Part shown: piece after piece, positions 5,043 through 12,209 of the stretch
How positions within the stretch are numbered: the first letter of the stretch is position 1
Layout: every line of letters begins with the position of its first letter
Source: Achromobacter sp.
GTDB taxonomy: Bacteria; Pseudomonadota; Gammaproteobacteria; Burkholderiales; Burkholderiaceae_B
Assembly: GCA_003454835.1 (NCBI GenBank)
Contig: DMTA01000376.1
Coordinates: forward strand, 1-12,378
Length of the DNA stretch: 12,378 nt
Direction of reading: 5' to 3'
The notes under the pieces: generated by a model
What the model was told of the DNA's origin: nothing
The model's database searches: none
The model's input: only the letters and a program-made list of their open reading frames with translations
Translations under genes and position numbers: made by a program

Positions 5043-6644
5043 ATGACTCAGAACATCCAAATCGATTTGGGCCGTCCGCTGCTTGTGGACGGCAAGCCTG
5101 TGCGGTATCAGTCGGTTTGGCTGCTGCTCAGAGTTTGGTACGCGCAGCAAACCGGAGAGGGGGCTGTGCCCGGGTCGTCATTGCAGGCCCGATACCCGGG
5201 GAATGCCAACCTTCGCATGCTTGTTTCCCGTGCGTTTCGTGATTTCGCGACGTGGGGCGTGGAGGTGGGGTGGGGCAACGCCATTGATCTGCCGCCTGCG
5301 CTGCTCAATGCGTCACGCCGCAGCCAGGGACCATTCTGGATGACGCAGGCGCAGGCAGATCGGGTGCTGTGTCGCCATGGCGCGGTGCCGGCAAGCCTGG
5401 ACCTCGTCGCCAACTTTCTCGGATTGAGCGGGCATTTGCCACCGCGCGCAGATCTTCTGCAATATGTGACCCAGGACGGGGACTACTGGAATCACCTGAC
5501 GCAGGCCATGCGGCTCGCGCGAGATGGTATGACGACGACGGGCATGAGTTGGGCTGCGAGCTATCGGGCCGCAGACCGTACCGCGCTGGACGACTTTCAG
5601 CGAGCGTTGGCCATACTCAAAGAGAGTCTCGCGTGGCGTCGTCACGGCAACGTAAGGCGCAGCGAGGCAGCGTTAAGCAGGTTGGGCAGAATTCTCCAGT
5701 CAGAAGCCGTCGGACCTTCGATGCCGACGTTGTCGGCAATGGCGTCGGTCGCCTCGGCCTGGAATAGCTATGCGCGCGGGGACCTCCGGCAATCTCATGC
5801 CGGCCTTGACCGTCTCGTGTCAGACCCGTCTCTGTCGCCGGTCATTCGCTACAACCCCCGCGTGCGCTTCGAATATCTGAATTTGCGCGCCTTGCTGCAC
5901 AAAGGCAGCGCTCTCGAAGACAAGGCTGCCGATCTGGTCTTGAGAATGAATGAGGCGGAGAAGGCGATTTGTGCCTTGTCGGAAGCACTGCAGGCCGCCT
6001 ACGAGGCGGATTCTGTCGAGGCGGCTCAGGATGTGGCGGCAAATATCGGGTGGACGTTGTGGTTGTTTTGGCAACAGCGACTGCTTGCCGTACTCAACGA
6101 CCAGGACGTGCATGTGGTCCAAGGATTATCGCTACGCTGGCTGGGGCTATCCGAATGGATATGCGACCGCTTCGGGGTCGGCGGCAGTTCCGCCTGGAAT
6201 ACGGTGTTCGTGCTCCGCATCGCGCGAGGTGGCTGTGACGACAGAAGCGGGGATTTGAAGCGCTTTCAAGCTCAGGCGCCCCTTCCCGTGGACAGAATGC
6301 TGGAGGCGGTCAAGCCGTTTGAAGCCGCCTTTTCGCGGCCCAAGGGCTACGAAGACTGGTCGAATGTCGCTGCCTTCACTCTCGAGGAAAATGACGCCGG
6401 CCGAGTTTTCTATGGCGCTCATCAAGTGGCCAACCTGCTGCTTGAATTTGTTTGGTATCGCAGCCATGGAAAGGGGCTGACTCATCAGGTTTTCGCTGCG
6501 GTCGAGCGCCTTGCACATATAGTGCAAGGTTTGGCGCCGGGCCAGCGGCGCTTTTTCAGGGAAAGCCTCAAGGCCTTGCCCATGCCACTGCAGATAGCCG
6601 CAAAGGATGCCATGGCCTCACGCGACGCCAAAAAGCCGGCATGA
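5043..6644 (+). CDS. Uncharacterised 533-residue protein, possible winged-helix N-terminus with helical repeats
   Basis: I do not recognise a named family. It is soluble: no signal peptide and no membrane segment. Residues 8-78 (LGRPLLVDGKPVRYQSVWLL, then a turn, then LRMLVSRAFRDFATWGVEV) resemble the winged-helix DNA-binding layout of OmpR/SARP-type regulators: a beta-hairpin carrying DGKPV, a helix, and a recognition-like helix rich in Arg. The remainder, from about residue 120, is largely alpha-helical with TPR-like helix pairs (for example 193-220 and 234-262), as in BTAD-type activators. This is inference from pattern only. The ATG is the first possible start, because an in-frame TAA lies at 5031-5033; its ribosome site is poor (GGCGGA directly against the ATG). 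GC, about 60% in one sampled line, is lower than in the genes to the right. It is divergent from the beta-lactamase across 101 bp, so it might regulate it or have been acquired with it. Convergent with the next gene, 22 bp apart. Confidence 0.8.
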   Translation: MTQNIQIDLGRPLLVDGKPVRYQSVWLLLRVWYAQQTGEGAVPGSSLQARYPGNANLRMLVSRAFRDFATWGVEVGWGNAIDLPPALLNASRRSQGPFWMTQAQADRVLCRHGAVPASLDLVANFLGLSGHLPPRADLLQYVTQDGDYWNHLTQAMRLARDGMTTTGMSWAASYRAADRTALDDFQRALAILKESLAWRRHGNVRRSEAALSRLGRILQSEAVGPSMPTLSAMASVASAWNSYARGDLRQSHAGLDRLVSDPSLSPVIRYNPRVRFEYLNLRALLHKGSALEDKAADLVLRMNEAEKAICALSEALQAAYEADSVEAAQDVAANIGWTLWLFWQQRLLAVLNDQDVHVVQGLSLRWLGLSEWICDRFGVGGSSAWNTVFVLRIARGGCDDRSGDLKRFQAQAPLPVDRMLEAVKPFEAAFSRPKGYEDWSNVAAFTLEENDAGRVFYGAHQVANLLLEFVWYRSHGKGLTHQVFAAVERLAHIVQGLAPGQRRFFRESLKALPMPLQIAAKDAMASRDAKKPA

Positions 6645-6666
6645 TTTGCGGTCCCGGCCTTACTCG

Positions 6667-8217
6667 TCAGAATTCCCGCACCTCATCCACCGCGCGATCC
6701 AGCGCATCGCGATCCAGCGTGGCCGCGCCTTCACCCGCATCCTCGATGAGCTTGGCCTGGACGGCGTCCAGGATCCCCATCAGCGCCACATAGATCTGAT
6801 CGCGCTCCACCGTTTCGATGAAGCCGGTGCGCCGGTCGAGCGCGTTGAAGCCTTCTGTGTACGCGCGCACGGTCTCGGACAGAGCCGCCATCAGCGCTTG
6901 CGCGTCGGAGGCGTGGGTCGCGGCGGCCTTCAGTGCATCGCTGCGGGTCTTGCGGTATAGCGCGGCGGCCTTCTTGGCCTGCGCGGCCGTGATGTGTTCG
7001 CTGCCGTCCCATTCGCGAAACGGGTTGTCCAGGTTCGCGGCCAGCCATTCGGGCTTGCGGGGCTTGCTGACTTCCAGATCCAGACCCGCCGCCGCGGCTT
7101 TCTTGTAGTCCTTCTTGGCCTGCGCAAGGATCTCCGCAGGCATGCTCGTGAGCCAGAGCGATTGCAGCTTGGGCCAGGCGTCCGGCCCGGGCAGCCGGCT
7201 ATCGGCGGGCGGAAACACGTCGTTGATCAGGATCATGGCCAGCTCACGCAAGGTCGCCAGATGCTCGATGCCGGTGGCCACGCCGGGGGCGCCCCACACA
7301 TACAGCGAATGCAGGTGCGGAAAGGCACGCACCACCTCGGCGCAATCCAGCGTCTTCATGCCGCGCAGCGAAATCGCGCCGAGTCGCGTCAACCCGGCGC
7401 CGGACTGGATCGCGTTTTCGCGTTCCAGCCGCAACCACACGCCGTCGTCTTCGGCGTGCACGACCAGGTCGGAATGCACCTCACCGCGCAGCGATAGCGT
7501 GTTCAGCCCGTCGTTCAAATACAGTTCGCGCACGCCGGTCACGTCGATCGCGACCCGCCCGAACGAAGTGCCCCGCAGGTCGACGACCGGCTCGCCGAAG
7601 CTGGCGTATTCCAGTTCGCTGAGAATCGGCTTCGTGCGAGCCCATTCGATCAGCCCGGGCACGGGCGCATCCACGTGCAGCTTGATCAGCAAGGGCATGT
7701 CGTCGAACGTGGCGAGCGACGGTGCGGCGAGCAGCGCCTCGCTGTCCAGGCCGCGCATGGCGCGCGTGATCGTGCGGCCCGGCTGCGCCAGAACCACCGT
7801 GTGATCGGGCGTGTCCGCGTGGGCGGCCGACTTGAAGCGCGCACGGACGCCGGCGTCGATCGCGTTCCAGCGGCGCTGGTTGTAGAGCATGTCGCCGCTG
7901 GACCAACCGCCTGAATACGAGCGCGACGCCTCGGTCACGAGCGGATCGCGCCAGCCCACATGCTTGGCGTGCGCGGGGACCGGCCCGCGGATCCATGTAT
8001 GGTCCACGCGGTCGCGCCAGAAGTAGAAATCGAAGTGCGCCGGCCGCATCGCCGCGATGTCGGCGTCGCCGGGCAACTCGCTACCCACCCAATCCAGGCT
8101 CAGCACGGCGATCTCGGCGCCCGCGCCGTCGCCCTTCACATGCGTGATCTGCGAGGCAGTGTACGCCTGCAGACGGCGGTTGAACGTGACGTAGATATCG
8201 CCGGGCGTGTAAGACAT
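6667..8217 (-). CDS. Leucine-rich-repeat-like protein of unknown function (516 aa)
   Basis: Cytoplasmic protein without signal peptide or membrane segment. The N-terminus (residues 1-60, YTPGDIYVTFNRRLQAYTAS then AVLSLDWVGSELPG) looks like a small beta-barrel of the kind seen in immunity-type proteins (a GD-hydrophobic start followed by a barrel). Residues about 197-365 have an irregular leucine-rich-repeat rhythm: LSELEYASF, VDLRGTSF, VRELYLNDGLNTLSL, LGAISLRGMKTLDC, LHSLYVWGA, LRELAMILIN, LQSLWLTSM. The C-terminal 110 residues are charged and helical (KKAAALYRKTRSDALKAAA), ending in EVREF. LRR proteins usually bind other proteins; a role in contact-dependent toxin immunity or scaffolding is possible but not shown. 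GGGAG seven bases before the ATG supports the start. It is a single gene between a convergent neighbour and the sulfoxide reductase gene, 75 bp away on the same strand and upstream of it. Confidence 0.85.
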   Translation of the reverse strand: MSYTPGDIYVTFNRRLQAYTASQITHVKGDGAGAEIAVLSLDWVGSELPGDADIAAMRPAHFDFYFWRDRVDHTWIRGPVPAHAKHVGWRDPLVTEASRSYSGGWSSGDMLYNQRRWNAIDAGVRARFKSAAHADTPDHTVVLAQPGRTITRAMRGLDSEALLAAPSLATFDDMPLLIKLHVDAPVPGLIEWARTKPILSELEYASFGEPVVDLRGTSFGRVAIDVTGVRELYLNDGLNTLSLRGEVHSDLVVHAEDDGVWLRLERENAIQSGAGLTRLGAISLRGMKTLDCAEVVRAFPHLHSLYVWGAPGVATGIEHLATLRELAMILINDVFPPADSRLPGPDAWPKLQSLWLTSMPAEILAQAKKDYKKAAAAGLDLEVSKPRKPEWLAANLDNPFREWDGSEHITAAQAKKAAALYRKTRSDALKAAATHASDAQALMAALSETVRAYTEGFNALDRRTGFIETVERDQIYVALMGILDAVQAKLIEDAGEGAATLDRDALDRAVDEVREF

Positions 8218-8250
8218 GCGGGGGCTCCCGAGAGGCTTGGAAGAACGCGA

Positions 8251-8256
8251 AGTATA
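8251..8256 (-). promoter_or_regulatory. Possible -10 box for the 516-residue gene
   Basis: TATACT on the minus strand matches the sigma70 -10 consensus at 5 of 6 positions and lies 34 bp before the ATG at 8217. No good -35 hexamer is found 16-18 bases upstream, so the gene may be transcribed from a weak or activator-dependent promoter, or by readthrough from the sulfoxide reductase gene. Confidence 0.3.
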
Positions 8257-8292
8257 CGGTTGCGATCCGTCCCCTCGACGTCCGTCCGGGCG

Positions 8293-10581
8293 CTAAGCCG
8301 TCCCGGACAACAACACCGGCAGCGCCCACGCCCGATGCTGCACCGGCTTGCCCAGATGTTTTTCCACCTGCACCAATGCGGTCTGCGCGCTGGGACCCTG
8401 CGTCAGCCGCGAGGTCCCGATGTCCGCCGTCAGTGCGTTCGGATTGCCATGCCTGTCCAGCGCGCCGTCGGGATCCGACCAGGCGCCCGTCGCCATGATC
8501 ACCACGCCGCGCGATAGCCCTTCGTCCAGCACCGCGCCCGCCAGACATGCGCCACGGTCGTTGAAAACGCGCAGCACATCGCCGTTGCCGATGCCACGCT
8601 CGACGGCATCCAGCGGGTTGATCGCAATGGGTTCATGGCCGGACACCTTCCCGGCGCGCGACAGGCTGGCCGGATCCAGTTGGCTGTGCAGCCGCGTGCG
8701 CGGTTGATTGGTCAGCAGATGCAGCGGCCACTGTTTTGCCGCGGGCGCGCCCAGCCATTCCGTCGGCGGCAGCCAGGCCGGATATCCCGGGCAATCGTCA
8801 TAGCCATAACCCGCGACCGTTTCGGAATACAGCTCGATCCGTCCGGACTTTGTGTACAGCGGGTTGGCCGCCGGATCCTGCCGAAAGCGCTCAAACAGCA
8901 CATAGGGTTTTTCGGGCGGCGGCACTTCGGCATGTCCTTGCGCCCAGAAGGTGTCAAAGTCAGGCAACGCCACCCCTCGCGTCTGACATCCGGCCCGCAT
9001 GCCTTCATAAACATGGCGGCACCAGCCGGACACATCGCGCCCCGCCGTGAACGCCTCGCCAAAGCCGGCGCGCCGCGCCAGCTCGGCAAAGATATCGAAA
9101 TCGTTGCGCGCCTCGCCCTGCGGGTCTACGGCGCGATGCATGGCGAACACGTAAGGATCATGTGAAGACCCGCCCACATCCTCACGTTCCAGCGCCGTCG
9201 TGGCGGGCAGCACGATATCCGCGCGCCGGGCCAAGGGCGTCCAGAAGGATTCATGCACGATCACGGTCTCGGGCTTGTTCCAGGCCTCCCGCAAGCGATT
9301 CTGGTCCTGATGATGATGGAAGGGATTGCCGCCGGCCCAGTAGATCAGCTTAACGTCGGGGTACACGTGCCGACCGCCGTTGAACTCATACGTCGTGCCC
9401 GGCGCCAGCAGCATGTCGGCGATGCGCGCGACCGGGATCGCGTGGCCCGAGGGGTTTCTGGGCACCGGCACCTCCGGCCCCGGGACCTGACGGCGCGGCT
9501 GGCCGATGCCGTTCAACGAGGCATGACCAAAGGCAAAGCCCCCGCCGGGCATGCCGATCTGGCCCAGCATGGCCGCCAGCCCGATCACCGCCCAATACGG
9601 CTGCTCGCCATGTTGCGCACGCTGCAAGGCCCAGGCGGCCGTCAACAGGCTGCGCTGCTGCGCCGCCTCGCGCGCCAGCGCCGCGATGCGTTCTGCAGCA
9701 ATGCCGGTAATGGCTGCGGCCCAGACGGCATCCTTGGGCTGGCCATCGGTATCGCCGCGCAAATACGCGGCCCACCGCTCAAACCCGGTGCAATGGCTGG
9801 CCAGGAACGCCGCGTCGTGAAGATTCTCGGCCAGCAGGGTATGCGCCATGCCCAGCATCAACGCCGTGTCGGTGTTGGGCCGTATCGGCAGCCACTCAGC
9901 GGCCATCTCGGCAGGGATGTCGGCCCGGGTCGGGCTGATCACCACCAGTTTGATGCCGCGCCGTTGTGCCTCGCCCAACCAGCCGGGCAGGTTGTGCAAC
10001 CCCGAGCCGCCTGATGTCACCTGGCTGTTCTTGACGGGAATGCCGCCAAAGGCGATCAGCACCCGGGTGTGTTCCAGCACGCTGTCCCAATCCGTCACGT
10101 CGCCACTGACGGGCGATGTGGTCCCGATGACATAAGGCAGCAGAAATTGCGCCGCGCCCCAGCTGTAATTGCCGATCTGATCGACGCAGCCGCCGCCCAG
10201 AAACAGGAAGCGCCTGATCAGGCTGCGCGCATGGTGGACACGCCCGGCCGAGGACCAGCCATACGAGCCGCCAAATATTCCGGCCGCGCCATGCTTGGCG
10301 CGCACGCGCGAGAGCTCGCCAGACACGAGGTCGAGCGCGCGGTCCCAGGAAATTTCGATGTAGTCGTCGCCCTCGCGGTCGCGGCGGCCTTCCAGCCAGC
10401 CTCGCCGCACCGAGGGACGGCGCACCCGCAGCGGCGAATGCACCATCTCGGGAATGGAGTCCAACATGGGCGAGGGCGCCGGATCCGGCCCAAAAGGCTC
10501 ACAGCCGACCAGGCGGCCGGCTTCGGTGATTGCCGTGAAGGCGCCCCAATGCGCGAGCGAGGGATGACGCGATCGTGCCAT
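8293..10581 (-). CDS. bisC: Molybdopterin-dependent sulfoxide reductase, BisC/TorA/DMSO-reductase type
   Basis: 762 residues, close to the usual size of biotin sulfoxide reductase. It opens with HWGAFTA (11-17), the normal start of the BisC/TorZ group, and has no Tat signal, so it should be cytoplasmic like BisC rather than periplasmic like TorA. Key active-site positions are present: Y107-G-W109 and S140 in GNYSWGAAQ, equivalent to the Mo-coordinating serine of DMSO reductase. The bis-MGD-binding regions follow, including YWAGGNPFHHHQD, ESFWTPLARRADIVLP, and the C-terminal NQPRTRLHSQLD and HGNPNALTADIGTSRLTQG. There is no N-terminal 4Fe-4S cysteine motif, as expected for this group. The known BisC reaction is reduction of biotin sulfoxide and free methionine-S-sulfoxide; substrate specificity here is inferred. 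The start has only a weak ribosome site (GAG about nine bases upstream), and an in-frame TGA at 10591-10593 limits the frame. BioD lies about 1.6 kb away, a thematic but probably unlinked neighbour. Confidence 0.9.
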   Translation of the reverse strand: MARSRHPSLAHWGAFTAITEAGRLVGCEPFGPDPAPSPMLDSIPEMVHSPLRVRRPSVRRGWLEGRRDREGDDYIEISWDRALDLVSGELSRVRAKHGAAGIFGGSYGWSSAGRVHHARSLIRRFLFLGGGCVDQIGNYSWGAAQFLLPYVIGTTSPVSGDVTDWDSVLEHTRVLIAFGGIPVKNSQVTSGGSGLHNLPGWLGEAQRRGIKLVVISPTRADIPAEMAAEWLPIRPNTDTALMLGMAHTLLAENLHDAAFLASHCTGFERWAAYLRGDTDGQPKDAVWAAAITGIAAERIAALAREAAQQRSLLTAAWALQRAQHGEQPYWAVIGLAAMLGQIGMPGGGFAFGHASLNGIGQPRRQVPGPEVPVPRNPSGHAIPVARIADMLLAPGTTYEFNGGRHVYPDVKLIYWAGGNPFHHHQDQNRLREAWNKPETVIVHESFWTPLARRADIVLPATTALEREDVGGSSHDPYVFAMHRAVDPQGEARNDFDIFAELARRAGFGEAFTAGRDVSGWCRHVYEGMRAGCQTRGVALPDFDTFWAQGHAEVPPPEKPYVLFERFRQDPAANPLYTKSGRIELYSETVAGYGYDDCPGYPAWLPPTEWLGAPAAKQWPLHLLTNQPRTRLHSQLDPASLSRAGKVSGHEPIAINPLDAVERGIGNGDVLRVFNDRGACLAGAVLDEGLSRGVVIMATGAWSDPDGALDRHGNPNALTADIGTSRLTQGPSAQTALVQVEKHLGKPVQHRAWALPVLLSGTA

Positions 10582-10590
10582 GCGGAAAAC

Positions 10591-10674
10591 TCAGAGTGCG
10601 GTTCGACCTGGAATCAGCCTGACCCAGACTGCGGCGCCATGGCTGATGGCTTGATCGTCGAAATCATACGGCAT
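10591..10674 (-). other. Possible 27-codon upstream ORF before bisC
   Basis: The minus strand reads MPYDFDDQAISHGAAVWVRL and then IPGRTAL to a TGA at 10591-10593. The stop lies nine bases before, and in the same frame as, the bisC ATG. There is no convincing ribosome site. The gap it occupies (10582-10708) otherwise shows no clear promoter or terminator. It could be a leader peptide that helps translate bisC by reinitiation, since bisC itself has a poor ribosome site, or it could be chance. Confidence 0.2.
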
Positions 10675-10708
10675 CGCCAGCGCGCAATCCGCCTCTGCGG
10701 CGGGGGTG

Positions 10709-11674
10709 TCAGCAACGGCCGACGTTCAAGTCTGAAATCAGGTTGTTGAAATCCTGGCGCAGGCTGTTGGCGTCGTTTTCAATCGTGGGGCGCATCATCT
10801 TGAACGCGCCGGTGCGCGCCGCGTCTTCCTTGTAGCGGCCATTGTCGGTGTGCTCCAGGATCTTGCGGCCCGAGGCCAGGAAGCTGTTGACGTTCATCAT
10901 CATGCCGCTGCAGCCCTTGGGGTCGGCCTCGCGCGTCTTCTTGTCAAAGCCCAGCGCCATTTCATTCATCTTGTCCAACTGCTGCTTGAACGCTTCCTGG
11001 TCGGCGCCCAGGCCCTTGCCCTCGAACACGCCCGACGCCTTGTCCATCGTGGCCTTGCCGTAATAGACCATGCCGGCACGGTAGTAGGCGACCGTGTCCT
11101 TCTTGGCCTTCTCGAACGCTTCCTTGGTGTTGGCCGTGTCCTTGATGGAGATGCCGCGGTAAAAGCCGTCTTCCGCCTTCATGACTTCCGTCAGCGCGGC
11201 GACGTAGGCCGGGCTTTTCTCGCGCGCCAATGCGCCGTTGTCCGACAGGAAGGTCTTGGCGGCCGAATAGTTCTGCAGTTCGTTGCTCAGCGGCGCCAGC
11301 TTGCCCAGGGCGTCCGAGAAGGCCTTGGCCGGTGCGTCGATCTCGGCGATGGGCGTGGGCAGCGCCAGCGCGCGGTCGAGTTTCTCTTTGGTGCGCAGGA
11401 TGGCCGTGTCATTGCTGATGACGAAATCCTTGAGCGGCTTGTTGCTCTTGAGCGCCGGGACGGCATAGGTCTCGTAGCGGTCAAGCGCCTGCGCGAACGT
11501 CGTGGAGATGCTGTTGGCGGTATCCACGTATTGGTTGTACTTGATGATTTCCGCCTGAGCGGTGCTGGCCTCGGGCGCTTTCGCTTCCGGCTTGGCGCTA
11601 TCGTCGCCGCACGCGGCGAGCGCCAGCGTGACGAGCAGAATGGCGGATAGGCGCGAGGGGCGCGGCATATACAT
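10709..11674 (-). CDS. DUF3829 (YiiG-like) lipoprotein
   Basis: 321 residues from the chosen ATG. A lipoprotein signal (SRLSAILLVTLALAAC) ends in lipobox LAAC with the lipidated cysteine at residue 22, followed by GDDS. The mature part starts with a short Ala/Glu/Lys-rich linker and then KYNQYVDTANS, the entry helix shared with E. coli YiiG and other DUF3829 proteins. The rest is helical, with two late cysteines (CSGMMMNVN, and the terminal GRC) that could form a disulfide. The biochemical role of the family is unknown; location should be the periplasmic face of a membrane. The ATG at 11672-11674 is preferred over an upstream in-frame ATG at 11713: AGGA lies eight bases before it and the signal peptide begins there, while 11713 has no ribosome site. 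It is downstream of, and on the same strand as, the chimeric ORF. Confidence 0.85.
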   Translation of the reverse strand: MYMPRPSRLSAILLVTLALAACGDDSAKPEAKAPEASTAQAEIIKYNQYVDTANSISTTFAQALDRYETYAVPALKSNKPLKDFVISNDTAILRTKEKLDRALALPTPIAEIDAPAKAFSDALGKLAPLSNELQNYSAAKTFLSDNGALAREKSPAYVAALTEVMKAEDGFYRGISIKDTANTKEAFEKAKKDTVAYYRAGMVYYGKATMDKASGVFEGKGLGADQEAFKQQLDKMNEMALGFDKKTREADPKGCSGMMMNVNSFLASGRKILEHTDNGRYKEDAARTGAFKMMRPTIENDANSLRQDFNNLISDLNVGRC

Positions 11675-11779
11675 CTTCGTTTCCTGTGACGGGTTGCTAT
11701 GGAGGGGACGCATGATATGCCCTTCATTTGCTTAACACGCTACAAAGTCATTCAACCCTGTCACAAGAATTTTCAAGCC

Positions 11780-12142
11780 CTACATCATCTTTACCGCGCG
11801 ACCGATGAACTGGATCGGCCCGGTTGGCCTGCCGGTAGGCGAGCCGGTGGCCGGTTCAAGCGTCAGTTCAAACAACTGGTTCGGTTCCAGCGGCGGCAGC
11901 TTGTCCAGCGGGATGCGCACGCAGGCCGGTAAGCCCTGGAACGGGCCGACCACCAGCTCCTTGCCGTCGTACAGGTAGAAGCCCACCCAGTTCAGGTCGG
12001 GCAGGGCGTGGTAGACCAGTGCGGAGAGGTTGGCCGCATTGGCGATGCGGTCGGACTCGGCGTAGACCAGGCCGCGGGCCTGTTCCAGCAGCTGGGCGTA
12101 TTGTTCCGGCTTGCTGCCGGTGAGCGAGGCATTGGCGAACAT
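11780..12142 (-). pseudogene. Chimeric ORF: N-terminal half of free methionine-R-sulfoxide reductase fused to RskA anti-sigma C-terminus
   Basis: Residues 1-80 match the start of the GAF-fold free methionine-(R)-sulfoxide reductase (MsrC/YebR type): ANLSALVYHALPDLNWVGFY, DGKELVVGPFQG and ACVRIPLDK. The normal enzyme continues with GVCG and a later catalytic cysteine, about 160 residues in all. Here, from about residue 81, the text changes to LPPLEPNQLFELTLEPATG, then SPTGRPTGPIQFIGRAV. That is the typical tail of RskA-type anti-sigma factors (a beta-strand with LEPxxGSPTGxPTGPI). Only C74 of the three conserved cysteines of the reductase remains, so sulfoxide reduction should be lost. The RskA part lacks its sigma-binding and membrane segments. 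The two parts are in frame, so a 120-residue protein could be made from the old start (ATG at 12140-12142, weak GCAGG ribosome site). Most simply, this is a deletion scar near 11900. Confidence 0.8.
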
Positions 12143-12209
12143 GCCTGCAGTCTAGCAAGCGTACGGGAGCAGCGATAATGCACGCTCTGTTGCATGCCTG
12201 GAGCCGTTG

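Noticed and set aside
6628..6666. Bidirectional terminator between the convergent genes ending at 6644 and 6667
   Set aside because: GCCGG/CCGGC gives only a 5-bp stem with a long loop and no clear T-tract.
9253..10014. 253-codon plus-strand ORF inside the sulfoxide reductase gene
   Set aside because: It lies wholly antisense to bisC, whose Mo and MGD motifs are continuous on the other strand.
10850..11650. 266-codon plus-strand ORF antisense to the lipoprotein gene
   Set aside because: The minus strand carries a lipobox and the DUF3829 pattern; the plus frame is repetitive Leu/Arg/Gly.
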